Source: Streptomyces malachitofuscus (GTDB taxonomy: Bacteria; Actinomycetota; Actinomycetes; Streptomycetales; Streptomycetaceae). Taken from it: a DNA stretch of 64,000 nt. The DNA lies in NCBI RefSeq assembly GCF_014650055.1, contig NZ_BMUF01000012.1, forward strand, positions 238,282 through 302,281. Direction: 5' to 3'. The notes beneath the pieces were generated by a model. That model was given only the letters and a program-made list of their open reading frames with translations. It searched no databases and was not told the origin of the DNA. This document shows positions 1-7,986 of this stretch, piece after piece; position 1 is the stretch's first letter; every line of letters begins with the position of its first letter. The position numbers and the translations under genes were made by a program.

Positions 1-885
1 GAGACGACCGCGAAGGACAAGGACGGGGGCGACCTCGCCGGTCTGGAGGCGGGCCTCGACGCACTGGAGACGGTGCAGACCGGCCGCACGCCGTTCCGGC
101 AGACCCTCACGCAGAAGATCCTGCCGCCGCTCGTCGCCGTCGCGCTGGTGCTGGCCGTGTGGCAGGCCCTGGTCTCCTTCAAGATCGTCGACGATCCGAC
201 CAAGCTGCCCTCGCCGGGCGCGGTGTGGCACGTCCTGCGCGAGGCGTGGCTCCAGGGCGAACTGCTCGGCTACATCTGGACCAGCGTCTCGCGCGGTCTG
301 CTCGGCTTCTTCTTCGCGCTGCTGATCGGCACCCCACTGGGGCTGCTGGTGGCGCGCGTGAAGGTGGTGCGCGCGGCGATCGGGCCGATCCTGTCCGGTC
401 TGCAGTCGCTGCCGTCAGTGGCGTGGGTGCCGCCGGCGGTCATCTGGCTGGGACTGAACAACTCGATGATGTACGCGGTGATCCTGCTCGGCGCGGTCCC
501 CTCGATCGCCAACGGCCTGGTCTCCGGCGTCTCCCAGGTGCCGCCGCTGTTCCTGCGGGCGGGGCGCACGCTGGGCGCGACGGGGCTGAAGGGCACCTGG
601 CACATCGTGCTGCCGGCCGCGCTGCCCGGCTATGTGGCGGGGCTGAAGCAGGGCTGGGCGTTCTCCTGGCGCTCGCTGATGGCGGCGGAGATCATCGCGT
701 CCTTCCCCGACCTGGGCGTCGGCCTCGGCCAGCTGCTGGAGAACGGCCGCAACGCCAGCGACATGGCCATGGTCTTCGAGGCCATCCTGCTGATCCTGAC
801 CGTCGGTATCGCCATCGACCTGCTGATCTTCAGTCCGCTGGAGCGGTGGGTGCTGCGCAGCCGCGGTCTGCTGGTGAAGGGCTGA
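1..885 (+). CDS. ABC transporter permease, sulfonate/nitrate/taurine type (5' truncated by window)
   Basis: The reading frame is open to the first base, so the gene starts upstream; an internal GTG at 73 is unlikely to be the true start. The product is a BPD_transp_1 permease of the SsuC/TauC/NrtB family. It has about six hydrophobic segments and, near visible residues 185-210, the EAA-type cytoplasmic loop (GRTLGATG followed by VLPAALPG) that contacts the ATPase. It should sit in the cytoplasmic membrane and import an organosulfur or similar anion. The downstream chelatase begins 8 nt after the stop, so the two are probably cotranscribed. That fits a sulfur-assimilation operon, because sirohaem is needed by sulfite reductase. 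Family is certain; substrate is inferred. Confidence 0.9.
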   Translation, partial: ETTAKDKDGGDLAGLEAGLDALETVQTGRTPFRQTLTQKILPPLVAVALVLAVWQALVSFKIVDDPTKLPSPGAVWHVLREAWLQGELLGYIWTSVSRGLLGFFFALLIGTPLGLLVARVKVVRAAIGPILSGLQSLPSVAWVPPAVIWLGLNNSMMYAVILLGAVPSIANGLVSGVSQVPPLFLRAGRTLGATGLKGTWHIVLPAALPGYVAGLKQGWAFSWRSLMAAEIIASFPDLGVGLGQLLENGRNASDMAMVFEAILLILTVGIAIDLLIFSPLERWVLRSRGLLVKG

Positions 886-893
886 GGCACACC

Positions 894-1631
894 ATGCACC
901 GTCCGGTACTTCTCGTCATCGCCCACGGCAGCCGCGATCCCCGGCACGCCGCGACCGTGCACGACCTGGTGCGGCGGGTGCGGTCGCTGCGGCCCGGACT
1001 GCGGGTGGAGACCGGGTTCCTGGACTTCAACATCCCCTCGGTGAAAGGGGTACTGGAGTCGCTGGACGCGGAGGGCGTCCGCGACGTGGTCGCCCTCCCG
1101 CTGCTGCTGACCCGGGCCTTCCACGCCAAGGCCGACATCCCGGCGGTGCTGGCCGAGGCACCGCCGCGGCTGCGGATCCGCCAGGCCGAGGTGCTGGGCC
1201 CGTCCCCGCTGCTGCTCTCGGCCCTGGAGCGGCGGCTGTACGAGGCGGGCCTGACGCCCGCCGACAAGTCCTCGACCGGGGTCGTGCTGGCCTCGGCGGG
1301 GTCCTCCGACCCGGAGGCGATCGCAGTGATCGCAGAAATCGCGCGGGAGTGGCGGCACACCGGTTGGTGCGCCGTGCGGCCTGCGTTCGCCTCCGCATCC
1401 CTCCCCCGCACCGAGGACGCGGTCCGCGACCTGCGCGCCCTGGGCTGTGCGCGCGTCGCCGTCGCGCCCTACGTCCTCGCCCCCGGCTTCCTCCCGGACC
1501 GGATCGCCCGGGGCGCGGCGGAGGCGGACGTCCTGGCGGACGTGCTGGGTCCGGCGCCCGAGGTGGCGCGGGTGCTGCTGGAGCGGTACGAGCAGGCGCG
1601 GGTGCCGCGGCTGGCCGCGGTCGGCGCCTGA
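894..1631 (+). CDS. sirohydrochlorin chelatase / CbiX-family protein
   Basis: A 245-aa class II chelatase of the CbiX/SirB family, which inserts Co2+ or Fe2+ into sirohydrochlorin. The N-terminal half has the metal-site His in IAHGSRDP (His11) and a second conserved His in TRAFHAKAD (His77). The C-terminal half is a second, more divergent copy of the fold, as in the double-length CbiX proteins. It starts at the ATG at 894, 8 nt after the permease stop, so it is probably in the same operon. Next to a sulfonate-type importer, its likely job is sirohaem supply for assimilatory sulfite reductase rather than cobalamin, but I cannot decide this from sequence. Confidence 0.9.
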   Translation: MHRPVLLVIAHGSRDPRHAATVHDLVRRVRSLRPGLRVETGFLDFNIPSVKGVLESLDAEGVRDVVALPLLLTRAFHAKADIPAVLAEAPPRLRIRQAEVLGPSPLLLSALERRLYEAGLTPADKSSTGVVLASAGSSDPEAIAVIAEIAREWRHTGWCAVRPAFASASLPRTEDAVRDLRALGCARVAVAPYVLAPGFLPDRIARGAAEADVLADVLGPAPEVARVLLERYEQARVPRLAAVGA

Positions 1632-1640
1632 CCGGTCCGC

Positions 1641-2258
1641 TCAGTCGAAGCTCAGGCCGCCGGTCCTGGTCCGCTTCAGTTCGAAGAAGTCCGGGTCGCG
1701 GGCCAGCACCCGGAAGCTGTCGAAGAGTTCGGCCGCCCGCTCGCCCCGGGGAACGGCCCGCAGCACAGGTCCGAACCACACCGTTCCGTCGACATGAAGG
1801 GTGGGCGTCCCCACATAGGCGCCCGTGTCCGCTTCGGCGCCCGCCTCGTGACTGCGGCGCACGGCGTCGTCGTACGCCGGGTCATGCGCGGCGGCGGCCA
1901 GGTCCGCGGGCAGGCCGAGTTCGCCGAGGGCCTCGGTGATCACGGTGTCGAAGTCCTCGGCACCGCGCTCGTGGATGCGGGTGCCGAGGGCGGTGTAGAG
2001 GTCGCGCAGCACCTTCTCGCCGTGCCGTTCGGCGGCGGCCACCGCCACCCGCACCGGGCCGATGGAGCGGTCGACCAGGTCCCGGTACCAGTCGGGCAGC
2101 TCGTTCCCGGTGTTGTGCAGGTACAGACTCATCACGCGGAAGCGCAGATCGAGGGGGCGGTGCCGTTCGACCTCGAGCAGCCAGCGGGAGGTGATCCAGG
2201 CGAAGGGGCAGGCGGGGTCGAAGAAGCAGTCGACGCGGGTGGGTGATCCATGGCTCAT
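1641..2258 (-). CDS. DsbA-family protein, mycothiol-dependent nitroreductase-like
   Basis: A 205-aa DsbA/2-hydroxychromene-isomerase-fold thiol protein related to Rv2466c-type actinobacterial oxidoreductases. The active-site region is C-P-F-A (Cys17 to Ala20) followed by WITSRW, so only the nucleophilic Cys is kept and the resolving Cys is Ala. The cis-Pro loop is at GTPTLHVDG in the C-terminal third. No signal peptide is seen, so it is cytoplasmic. I chose the ATG at 2258 (MSHGSPT) over an in-frame ATG at 2294. TACGTT at 2266-2271 lies 7 nt before it, which suggests a leaderless transcript. It converges with the chelatase gene with 9 bp between the stops. Confidence 0.83.
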   Translation of the reverse strand: MSHGSPTRVDCFFDPACPFAWITSRWLLEVERHRPLDLRFRVMSLYLHNTGNELPDWYRDLVDRSIGPVRVAVAAAERHGEKVLRDLYTALGTRIHERGAEDFDTVITEALGELGLPADLAAAAHDPAYDDAVRRSHEAGAEADTGAYVGTPTLHVDGTVWFGPVLRAVPRGERAAELFDSFRVLARDPDFFELKRTRTGGLSFD

Positions 2259-2365
2259 ACCGTCGAACGTAGGCGCGGCGGGGCCCGGTGACATGGTCCA
2301 CTTCGCGGCGCTGCCACTGGTCCACTTCCCCGCCGTGCCACGGCTCCCGTCCCGGCGGCGCCCGG

Positions 2366-2914
2366 TCAGTCCCGGGTGAGCTCCACGAGTTTCGTCACCG
2401 TGTTCCAGTTACGGCTGGTGGCGACGACGCCCTTGTTGATGCGCGGCTTGGACAGGTGCTCGGCGAGTTTTGAGCGGCCCAGCCCGTTCGGGGCGTACAG
2501 GTAGAGCACACGGTCGCCGAGGCGGAACTCCTCGGGGAGGTAGGCGTCCTGGTCGATCTCGGCGAAGCGCTCGGCCGTGACGGGCTCGGAGAAGTAGGTG
2601 ACGTGGAGCTGCTTGGGCTCCAGCGTGCCGGCCGGGAACGGGCAGGCGTCGGCGACCGCCCTCAGATAGGCGTGGTCGCGCACGATCACGTCGACGGCGA
2701 AGCCGAAGTGCCGCTCGATCGCCGCGGCCAACTCGGCGGCCAGTGACTCCTCGTCGCCGTGCCCGGAGGTGAACACCGCCTGGCCGCTCTGCAGATGGGT
2801 GCGCACGTCCTCGTGGCCGAGGCCCTCGATGAGCGTGCGGAGTTCGGCCATCGGGACTTTCCTGCTGCCGCCCACGTTGATCCCGCGCAGCAGCGCCGCG
2901 TATCTCGTCGCCAT
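2366..2914 (-). CDS. DUF1697 domain-containing protein
   Basis: A 182-aa cytoplasmic protein matching DUF1697 over its whole length. It has the diagnostic start ALLRGINVGG (residues 6-15), a QSGQAVF block, and the conserved C-terminal TSRNWNTVTKL. The function of this family is not established. The ATG at 2914 puts the conserved N-terminus right at the start; the open frame continues upstream to 3022 without conserved sequence. A TACGCT hexamer lies 6 nt upstream, preceded by a perfect 13-bp dyad (2931-2965), so transcription may start at or near the start codon. Confidence 0.87.
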   Translation of the reverse strand: MATRYAALLRGINVGGSRKVPMAELRTLIEGLGHEDVRTHLQSGQAVFTSGHGDEESLAAELAAAIERHFGFAVDVIVRDHAYLRAVADACPFPAGTLEPKQLHVTYFSEPVTAERFAEIDQDAYLPEEFRLGDRVLYLYAPNGLGRSKLAEHLSKPRINKGVVATSRNWNTVTKLVELTRD

Positions 2915-3288
2915 GGGCACAGCGTAGAGGGGCCGTCGTGCCCCGTGGGGGTGGGCACGACGGCCGGGTCCGCGTGGGGCGGACTGCGCGAAACTCTGGC
3001 CGACCGGTGGGTGCGGGATCAACCGCTACACGCGCCTGTGACTTATTCAACAAGGTTGCGGAAACGCGTGCGGCGCCCCGCGACCCTGATCATCGTCCCC
3101 CACCTCCCCGGGTCCGTGTAGGGGGCCGCTGTCCTCCCCAGTGGGGAGGAGGTGGACGCCGATGGGATGAGGACGGTCCTCCGAGCTTCACCGGTCAGCA
3201 CGACGAGACGCGCTTATGCGGCCCATACCTTCGAAAGCGTCAGGTGGCGGCAGGGGGTCGCTGCCGAGCACGAGGGAGCGAGCCCGTC
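2915..3288. other. intergenic region between divergent DUF1697 and MMPL genes
   Basis: 374 bp with no convincing gene. It holds a perfect inverted repeat (2931-2943 and 2953-2965) next to the DUF1697 start and an AT-richer pocket around 3041-3065. The Shine-Dalgarno GAGGGAG at 3272-3278 belongs to the MMPL gene. Both divergent promoters must lie here. The open frame running from 2938 into the MMPL gene has no family similarity before 3289 and is not counted as coding. Confidence 0.6.
2931..2965. promoter_or_regulatory. perfect 13-bp dyad upstream of the DUF1697 gene
   Basis: GGCCGTCGTGCCC (2931-2943) and its exact complement (2953-2965) are separated by 9 nt. The dyad begins 17 bp upstream of the DUF1697 start codon and overlaps where the -35 region would lie if TACGCT near the start is the -10. 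It could be an operator or a hairpin in a longer 5' leader. No T-run follows, so a terminator is less likely. Confidence 0.55.
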
Positions 3289-5538
3289 ATGAAGAACGGA
3301 GATTCGCGGGTACGGGGCCTCGCCGCCCGGGCCGGCGGCTGGAGCGCCCGGCACCGCTGGGCGGCCGTCGGCATCTGGGTGCTGTTCGTGGTGCTGGCGG
3401 TGGGGCTCGGTTCGGCCGCCGGCCGGGTCGACGTCGGCGACAGCGATCAGCTCAAGGGAGAGACCAGCACCGCCGCCCGCATCCTCGAGGACGCCGGCAT
3501 CGAGGAACCGGCCAGTGAGACCGTGCTCGTCCAGGCGAAGGACGAGGGCGTGACGGCCACGGACGAGGAGTTCCGGGCGGCGGTCACCGCGGTCGTCGCG
3601 GCCGTGGAGGGGACCGGCGAGGTCACCGCTGTCACCTCACCGTACGAGAGCGACACCATCTCGGAGGACGGGCGCAGCGCGCTGGTCCAGTTCGACATGC
3701 GGGGCGACTCCGACACCGCCGGTGAGCGGGTCGAACCGGTGCTGAAGGCCGTGGAGGACGTCCAGCAGGACCACGGCTCGCTGCGGATCGAGGAGATCGG
3801 CGGCGCCAGCATGATGAAGACGTTCGCCGACGCGTACGGCGACGACTTCAAGAAGGCCGAGTACTCCGCGGTGCCGGTGGCCTTCGGCATCCTGCTGATC
3901 GCGTTCGGCGCGCTGGTCGCGGCGCTGCTGCCGTTGGCTCTGGCGCTCACCGCGATCTTGGCGACGATGGGTCTGATGGGCCTGGTCAGCCATCTGCAGC
4001 CGATGAGCGATACGGCGAACTCGGTGATGCTGCTGATCGGCCTGGCCGTCGGTGTCGACTACTGCCTGTTCTACCTGCGCCGCGAGCGCGAGGAGCGGGC
4101 GGCCGGACGGGACGCGCAGACGGCGCTGCGGATCGCCGCCGCGACCAGCGGCCGGGCGATCGTCGTCTCCGGTGTCACGGTGTGTGTCGCGATGGCGGGC
4201 ATGCTGTTCACCGGACTCGCGGAGTTCGAGGCGATGGGCCTGGCGTCGCTGATGGTCGTGGCGGTCGCCATGGTCGGTTCCGTCACCGTGCTGCCCGCGC
4301 TCCTGTCGCTGCTGGGCGAGCGGGTCGAGAAGGGCCGTTTGCCGTTCCTGCGCAGGCGCCGCGCGAACGGCAGCACGGACAGCCGGTTCTGGACGGCCGT
4401 ACTGAAGAGGGTGCTCGCCAAACCGGTGCCGGCCGTCGTCGTGGCGACCGGCGCGCTGCTCGCCGTGGCCGCGCCCGCGGTCGGGATGAAGACGCAGAAC
4501 CTCACGCTGGACCAGGAGTTCGGGGACTCGCTGCCGATCGTGCAGACGTACAACCGGGTCAACGAGGCGTTCCCGGGCGGCTCCGAGCCGGCGGAGGTGG
4601 TCGTCAGGGCCGACGACATCAACGCGCCGGAGGTCAAGGCCGCGCTCGCCGACTTCCGTGAGCAGGCAGTTGATTCGGGCGCCTCGCAGGGCCCGGTCGA
4701 GATCAAGGTGCACGACCGGGAGAACGTCGCCTTCGTTTACGTGCCTCTGGTCGGCGGCTCCGACCAGGACAAGGCGGGTGCGAGCCTGGAGAAGCTGCGC
4801 GACGAGGTACGGCCCGCCACGCTCGGCGAGGTGGACGGTCTCGAGGCGCCGATCACCGGGCAGATCGCCGGTTCGAAGGACTTCAACGACCAGCTGGTCG
4901 GAGCGGTCGTCCCGGTCTTCGCCTTCGTGGTGGTCTTCGCCTTCCTGCTGATGCTGCTGTCGTTCCGTTCGCTGACGGTCGCGATCACCTCGATCGTGCT
5001 GAACCTGCTGTCGGTGGGCGCCGCGTACGGCATCCTCGTGGCGGTCTTCCAGCACGGCTGGGGCGCGTCCCTGGTGGGCGCGGAGGGCGTCGGCGCGATC
5101 ATCACCTGGCTGCCGCTGTTCCTCTTCGTGGTCCTGTTCGGCCTGTCGATGGACTACCACGTGTTCGTGGTCTCCCGGATCCGCGAGGCCCGGATGCGGG
5201 GCCGCACGACGCGGGACGCGATCCAGCACGGTGTGGTGACCACGGCCGGTGTCGTCACGAGCGCCGCGGTCATCATGGTGGCCGTGTTCGCGATCTTCGG
5301 GACGTTGTCCATGCAGTCCATGAAGCAGATGGGCGTCGGCCTCGCGGCGGCGGTGCTCATCGACGCGACGATCATCCGGGGTGTGCTGCTCCCGGCGGTG
5401 ATGGCGCTGCTCGGCGAGCGCAACTGGTACCTGCCGAAGTGGCTGCACCGGATGCCGGACCTGACCCACGACGAGTCGCCGGAGGCGGTGGCGCCGCCGG
5501 TGGCGCGGGACGACAAGAACGAACGCGTACCGGTGTAG
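3289..5538 (+). CDS. MMPL-family RND transporter
   Basis: A 749-aa RND-superfamily exporter of the MMPL type. It has one N-terminal helix (about 23-45), a large extracytoplasmic domain, a block of helices (about 200-340), a second extracytoplasmic domain and a C-terminal block of helices (about 540-700). The characteristic motifs GLAVGVDYCLFYLRR (first half) and FGLSMDYHVFVVSRIREA (second half) are present. The Asp-Tyr pairs are the proton-relay positions of the family. Such proteins export lipids, siderophores or antibiotics; the substrate here is unknown. The start is the ATG at 3289, with GAGGGAG 11 nt upstream. No regulator or lipid-synthesis gene is adjacent. Confidence 0.93.
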   Translation: MKNGDSRVRGLAARAGGWSARHRWAAVGIWVLFVVLAVGLGSAAGRVDVGDSDQLKGETSTAARILEDAGIEEPASETVLVQAKDEGVTATDEEFRAAVTAVVAAVEGTGEVTAVTSPYESDTISEDGRSALVQFDMRGDSDTAGERVEPVLKAVEDVQQDHGSLRIEEIGGASMMKTFADAYGDDFKKAEYSAVPVAFGILLIAFGALVAALLPLALALTAILATMGLMGLVSHLQPMSDTANSVMLLIGLAVGVDYCLFYLRREREERAAGRDAQTALRIAAATSGRAIVVSGVTVCVAMAGMLFTGLAEFEAMGLASLMVVAVAMVGSVTVLPALLSLLGERVEKGRLPFLRRRRANGSTDSRFWTAVLKRVLAKPVPAVVVATGALLAVAAPAVGMKTQNLTLDQEFGDSLPIVQTYNRVNEAFPGGSEPAEVVVRADDINAPEVKAALADFREQAVDSGASQGPVEIKVHDRENVAFVYVPLVGGSDQDKAGASLEKLRDEVRPATLGEVDGLEAPITGQIAGSKDFNDQLVGAVVPVFAFVVVFAFLLMLLSFRSLTVAITSIVLNLLSVGAAYGILVAVFQHGWGASLVGAEGVGAIITWLPLFLFVVLFGLSMDYHVFVVSRIREARMRGRTTRDAIQHGVVTTAGVVTSAAVIMVAVFAIFGTLSMQSMKQMGVGLAAAVLIDATIIRGVLLPAVMALLGERNWYLPKWLHRMPDLTHDESPEAVAPPVARDDKNERVPV

Positions 5539-5558
5539 CGAGGTAGGCGCGCAAGACG

Positions 5559-5590
5559 AGAGGGCCCGGCGACCAACCGCCGGGCCCTCT
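5559..5590. terminator. bidirectional hairpin between MMPL and mgt
   Basis: A perfect 13-bp inverted repeat (5559-5571 and 5578-5590) with a 6-nt loop lies 20 bp after the MMPL stop, between convergent genes. It has no clear U-tract on either side, as is usual for Streptomyces hairpin terminators. Confidence 0.7.
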
Positions 5591-5599
5591 GCCGCAGCT

Positions 5600-5700
5600 G
5601 CGGGCAGTCGTGCCTCCCCCAGTGCCTCAAGGGCCTGGGAGGTACCCCCGAGGCGATGGGGGTCCCCCCTCCCGAGCGCAGCCGAGAGTGGGGGAGGCAC
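5600..5700. repeat. dispersed intergenic repeat, family B, copy 1
   Basis: Bases 5600-5649 match the reverse complement of 21195-21244 at 45 of 50 positions. The element continues to a reverse-complementary GGGGGAGGCAC at 5690-5700, so the whole block can fold back on its own GTGCCTCCCCC near 5610. It lies at the 3' ends of two convergent genes and does not code for anything recognisable. Confidence 0.7.
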
Positions 5701-5741
5701 CCCGCAATCGCCGGGCTGCGCAACACCCCCGCCCAACCACG

Positions 5742-6941
5742 TCACCGCCGCACGGACAGCTCCGCCTCGATGAGGTCCGCCGCCCGCCGCGTGCCCCCCT
5801 CCTCCGCCATCTCGGCCTGAATCCCCTTCAACCGCCGCGCGACCTCGGGGTCGTCCAGGAGCGCGAGGGCCGCCCCTCGCAACACCCCCGCGTTCGCCTC
5901 GTCGGCCGGGACGTGTCGGGCCACACCGAGCGCCTGGAGCATGTCGGCGTTCCCGAACTGGTCCACGGCCTGCGGTACGGCGATCATCGGCGTCCCCGTG
6001 GCCAGCCCCTCCTGGCTGCCCCCGGCCCCCGCGTGGGTGACGAACAGGTCGGCCTCCCGGAGCACCGCGAGCTGCGGCACCCAGTCCCGCACCTCCACGT
6101 TCTCCGGTACGTCCCCCAGCTCGGAGGGGTCGACGTGCTTGCCGATCTGGAGCACCAGATGCCAGCCGGGCAGTCCGGCGAACGCCTTGACGCACTCCCG
6201 GTAGAAGTCCGGCTGCTTGGTGAACGACGATCCGAGCGACACCAGGACGACCTTCTCGGCCCCCGCGGGCCGCTGCCAGTCCCCCTCGGCGCCGCGGTCG
6301 CCCTGACAGGCACCGACGAAGGAGTGCACCCGTTCGTCGACCCGGTCGGCGTTGGGCTGGAGCGCCTTGGGGATGAGGACGATCGAGCGGGCGGGGCGGC
6401 CCGCGAAGGGGTCCGGGTGCTCGGTGATCCCGTTCTCCTCCAGCCACGCGTGGAATCGGGCGTAGTACGCCTGCCCGCGCTCGGTCTTCCGGGGCTCCTC
6501 CCACATCGGCTCGGCGATCTCCTGCTCGTACCCGTCCCAGGCGACGAGGTTGGGTGAGAGGGAGATCGCGGGCACGCCCCAGCGGTGGGCGAGCACGCGC
6601 GCCGGATAGGAGGTGATGTCGTGCAGGACGAGGTCGGGGGTGTCCCCCTCGTAGGCCTCGGCGAGCTGCGGAAGTGCCTGGATGGCGTCGTCCAGGAACG
6701 GCTCCACGTTGTCCAGCAGTGTGGTGCCCCAGGCCTCCGGGTCGTCGTCGGGGCCCGGCAGGGTGCTGTTCCACGGCTTGGGTTCGGCGCCCGTCTCGGC
6801 GACCTTCCCGGCGAAGAGCGGCGGGATCGCGTAGGTCACCCGGTGGCCACGGGCCACGAGCTCGCGGATCACCTCGAGGCTCGGGTTCACGTGCCCGTGG
6901 GCGGCGATGGAGAACATGGCGATGTGACGGGGACTGGTCAT
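5742..6941 (-). CDS. mgt: macrolide glycosyltransferase (MGT/OleD type)
   Basis: A 399-aa GT1-family glycosyltransferase of the macrolide-inactivating group, which attaches glucose from UDP-glucose to a macrolide sugar hydroxyl. The N-terminal acceptor domain begins IAMFSIAAHGHVNPSL, with the catalytic-base His in AAHGH. The C-terminal donor domain carries VSLGSSFTKQPDFY and the nucleotide-sugar motif VRDWVPQLAVL...FVTHAGAGGSQEGLA...PQAVDQ. It lies just downstream of an Erm-type methyltransferase, the same pairing as mgt-lrm of S. lividans. It has its own promoter in the 47-bp gap, with -10 TATGGT only 6 nt before the ATG, so the message is probably leaderless. I chose the ATG at 6941 because the family N-terminus starts there. 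Confidence 0.92.
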   Translation of the reverse strand: MTSPRHIAMFSIAAHGHVNPSLEVIRELVARGHRVTYAIPPLFAGKVAETGAEPKPWNSTLPGPDDDPEAWGTTLLDNVEPFLDDAIQALPQLAEAYEGDTPDLVLHDITSYPARVLAHRWGVPAISLSPNLVAWDGYEQEIAEPMWEEPRKTERGQAYYARFHAWLEENGITEHPDPFAGRPARSIVLIPKALQPNADRVDERVHSFVGACQGDRGAEGDWQRPAGAEKVVLVSLGSSFTKQPDFYRECVKAFAGLPGWHLVLQIGKHVDPSELGDVPENVEVRDWVPQLAVLREADLFVTHAGAGGSQEGLATGTPMIAVPQAVDQFGNADMLQALGVARHVPADEANAGVLRGAALALLDDPEVARRLKGIQAEMAEEGGTRRAADLIEAELSVRR

Positions 6942-6977
6942 ACCGGGACCATAGACGAGACGATACGTCTCGTGCAA
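6942..6977 (-). promoter_or_regulatory. mgt promoter with a palindromic operator in the spacer
   Basis: On the minus strand, TTGCAC (6972-6977) and TATGGT (6948-6953) are separated by exactly 18 bp, and the ATG follows 6 nt later. The spacer region contains a perfect palindrome of 8-bp arms around ATA (6955-6962 and 6966-6973). A dyad between -35 and -10 is the usual site for a TetR-family repressor. The element fits wholly between the lrm stop and the mgt start. Confidence 0.75.
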
Positions 6978-6988
6978 CTCGATGGCGA

Positions 6989-7765
6989 TCACGGTGCCAG
7001 CACCTCGTGCAGCCGCAGCCACCGCTCCGGCGCCACCTCGCCCACCAGCACCCCGGCATCCAGCCGCGCCGCCCGGAACGCGGCGTCCACCCGCCGCCGT
7101 GGATGTGTCCGGCGCAGGGAGGCGTGCAGCGAGCCACCGACCCCGGAGAAGCCCAGCTCGACCAGGCTCCGCCAGCTGCCGGAGGCGGCGGCGCCGAGCA
7201 GCGGGACAGGGCGGCGCTCGATGCGGACGACACCGGCGTCGACCCGGGGCACGGGCCGGAAGGAGCGCCGGCCGACCCGGGCGAGCAACCGCCACTCGTA
7301 ACGGGGCCAGGTGAGCACGGTGAGGCGGGTCCAGCTGCCGTAGTCACCGGTGCGTTTGCGGGCGTACTCGAGCTGGGTGAGCAGGGTGGCATCGGTGAGC
7401 CGGGGTGCGCGCAGGCACCAGTCGACGACGGCGGCCGTACGGGAGAAGGGCACGTTCCCGGCGACGGAGAACGGCGTGCGCGGCGGGCGGGCGGCGAGGA
7501 AGTCGGCGCCCAGGACGCGGACGTGAGGTGCGGCGGAGAAGCGGTCGCGCAGTACCGGCACGAGCCGCGCGTCGATCTCGTAGGCGTGCAGCTCCCGGCA
7601 CAGGGGCGCGAGGGCGTCGGTCACCGCTCCCCTGCCCGCGCCCACTTCCAGCAGCAGCGGGACGGGCGCGCCGTGCGGGACGGCGAGACGGGCGAAACGG
7701 CGGGCGGTGGCGCGGTCGGCGAGGAAGTTCTGCGAGAGCGCGCGGGAGGTGGAGGGGCGGGCCAT
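6989..7765 (-). CDS. lrm: Erm-family 23S rRNA (adenine-N6)-methyltransferase
   Basis: A 258-aa SAM-dependent methyltransferase of the Erm family, which modifies A2058 of 23S rRNA and gives lincosamide/macrolide resistance. Motifs in order: motif X SQNFLADR (about 11-18), motif I LEVGAGRG (about 38-45), motif II YEIDARL, a D in GADFL, and the catalytic motif IV NVPF (about 103-106). Basic residues and aromatic motifs continue to the C-terminus. Its pairing with mgt matches lrm-mgt of S. lividans, where Lrm is a monomethyltransferase; I infer the same activity. An AAGGA Shine-Dalgarno about 10 nt before the ATG abuts one arm of a hairpin in the leader, so expression is probably attenuated until drug is present. 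Confidence 0.9.
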   Translation of the reverse strand: MARPSTSRALSQNFLADRATARRFARLAVPHGAPVPLLLEVGAGRGAVTDALAPLCRELHAYEIDARLVPVLRDRFSAAPHVRVLGADFLAARPPRTPFSVAGNVPFSRTAAVVDWCLRAPRLTDATLLTQLEYARKRTGDYGSWTRLTVLTWPRYEWRLLARVGRRSFRPVPRVDAGVVRIERRPVPLLGAAASGSWRSLVELGFSGVGGSLHASLRRTHPRRRVDAAFRAARLDAGVLVGEVAPERWLRLHEVLAP

Positions 7766-7778
7766 GGCCTGCGGTCCT

Positions 7779-7827
7779 TGTCTTCCGTGAGGTGAGAAGG
7801 GCAGACGAGGGCCCTGACCGGAAGACA
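7779..7827 (-). promoter_or_regulatory. hairpin in the lrm leader, next to the ribosome-binding site
   Basis: TGTCTTCCG (7779-7787) and its exact complement (7819-7827) form a 9-bp stem around a 31-nt loop. In the minus-strand message the 3' arm is immediately followed by AAGGA, the lrm Shine-Dalgarno. The position between a leader ORF and the resistance gene fits ribosome-mediated attenuation as known for erm genes, but alternative pairings with the leader ORF were not computed. Confidence 0.55.
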
Positions 7828-7872
7828 GAGGAAAAGATCGGGGAAGGGTGTGCGGACGGCCGCCGCGCCGGA

Positions 7873-7986
7873 TCAGCGGGCGGTGCTCCCCGGGCCGGTC
7901 AGGGCTCCGGGGCCACGACGCATCCGGACGGAGTGCGTGCGGCCCCGGCGGTGACCGGTCTCGAAGATCGCGTTGAAGGCTCCCAC
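7873..7986 (-). CDS. 37-aa leader ORF upstream of lrm
   Basis: A short GTG-initiated ORF (MGAFNAIFETGH at the N-terminus, arginine-rich after that) ends 107 nt before the lrm start. It has no Shine-Dalgarno. Its GTG lies 7 nt after a -10-like TAGCGT, so transcription should begin at the GTG itself. Small ORFs in this place in erm genes stall with macrolide-bound ribosomes and relieve attenuation. The N-terminal FNAIFET resembles the hydrophobic type of stalling leader only loosely. Coding status is inferred from position and promoter geometry. Confidence 0.6.
   Translation of the reverse strand: MGAFNAIFETGHRRGRTHSVRMRRGPGALTGPGSTAR

Noticed and set aside
3200..3210. Second mgt-type operator (ACGAGACG) upstream of the MMPL gene
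   Set aside because: Only one 8-bp half-site is present, without the matching arm, so it is probably chance.
2938..3288. N-terminal extension of the MMPL protein from 2938
   Set aside because: The extension is low-complexity, crosses the promoter region and lacks family similarity. The ATG at 3289 has a good ribosome-binding site and is followed by the first membrane helix.
3637..7392. Very long minus-strand open frame (1251 aa) running across the MMPL gene and mgt
   Set aside because: It is antisense to clear, motif-bearing genes. Its Arg/Gly/Ala/His-rich composition is what a shadow frame gives in 70%+ GC DNA.
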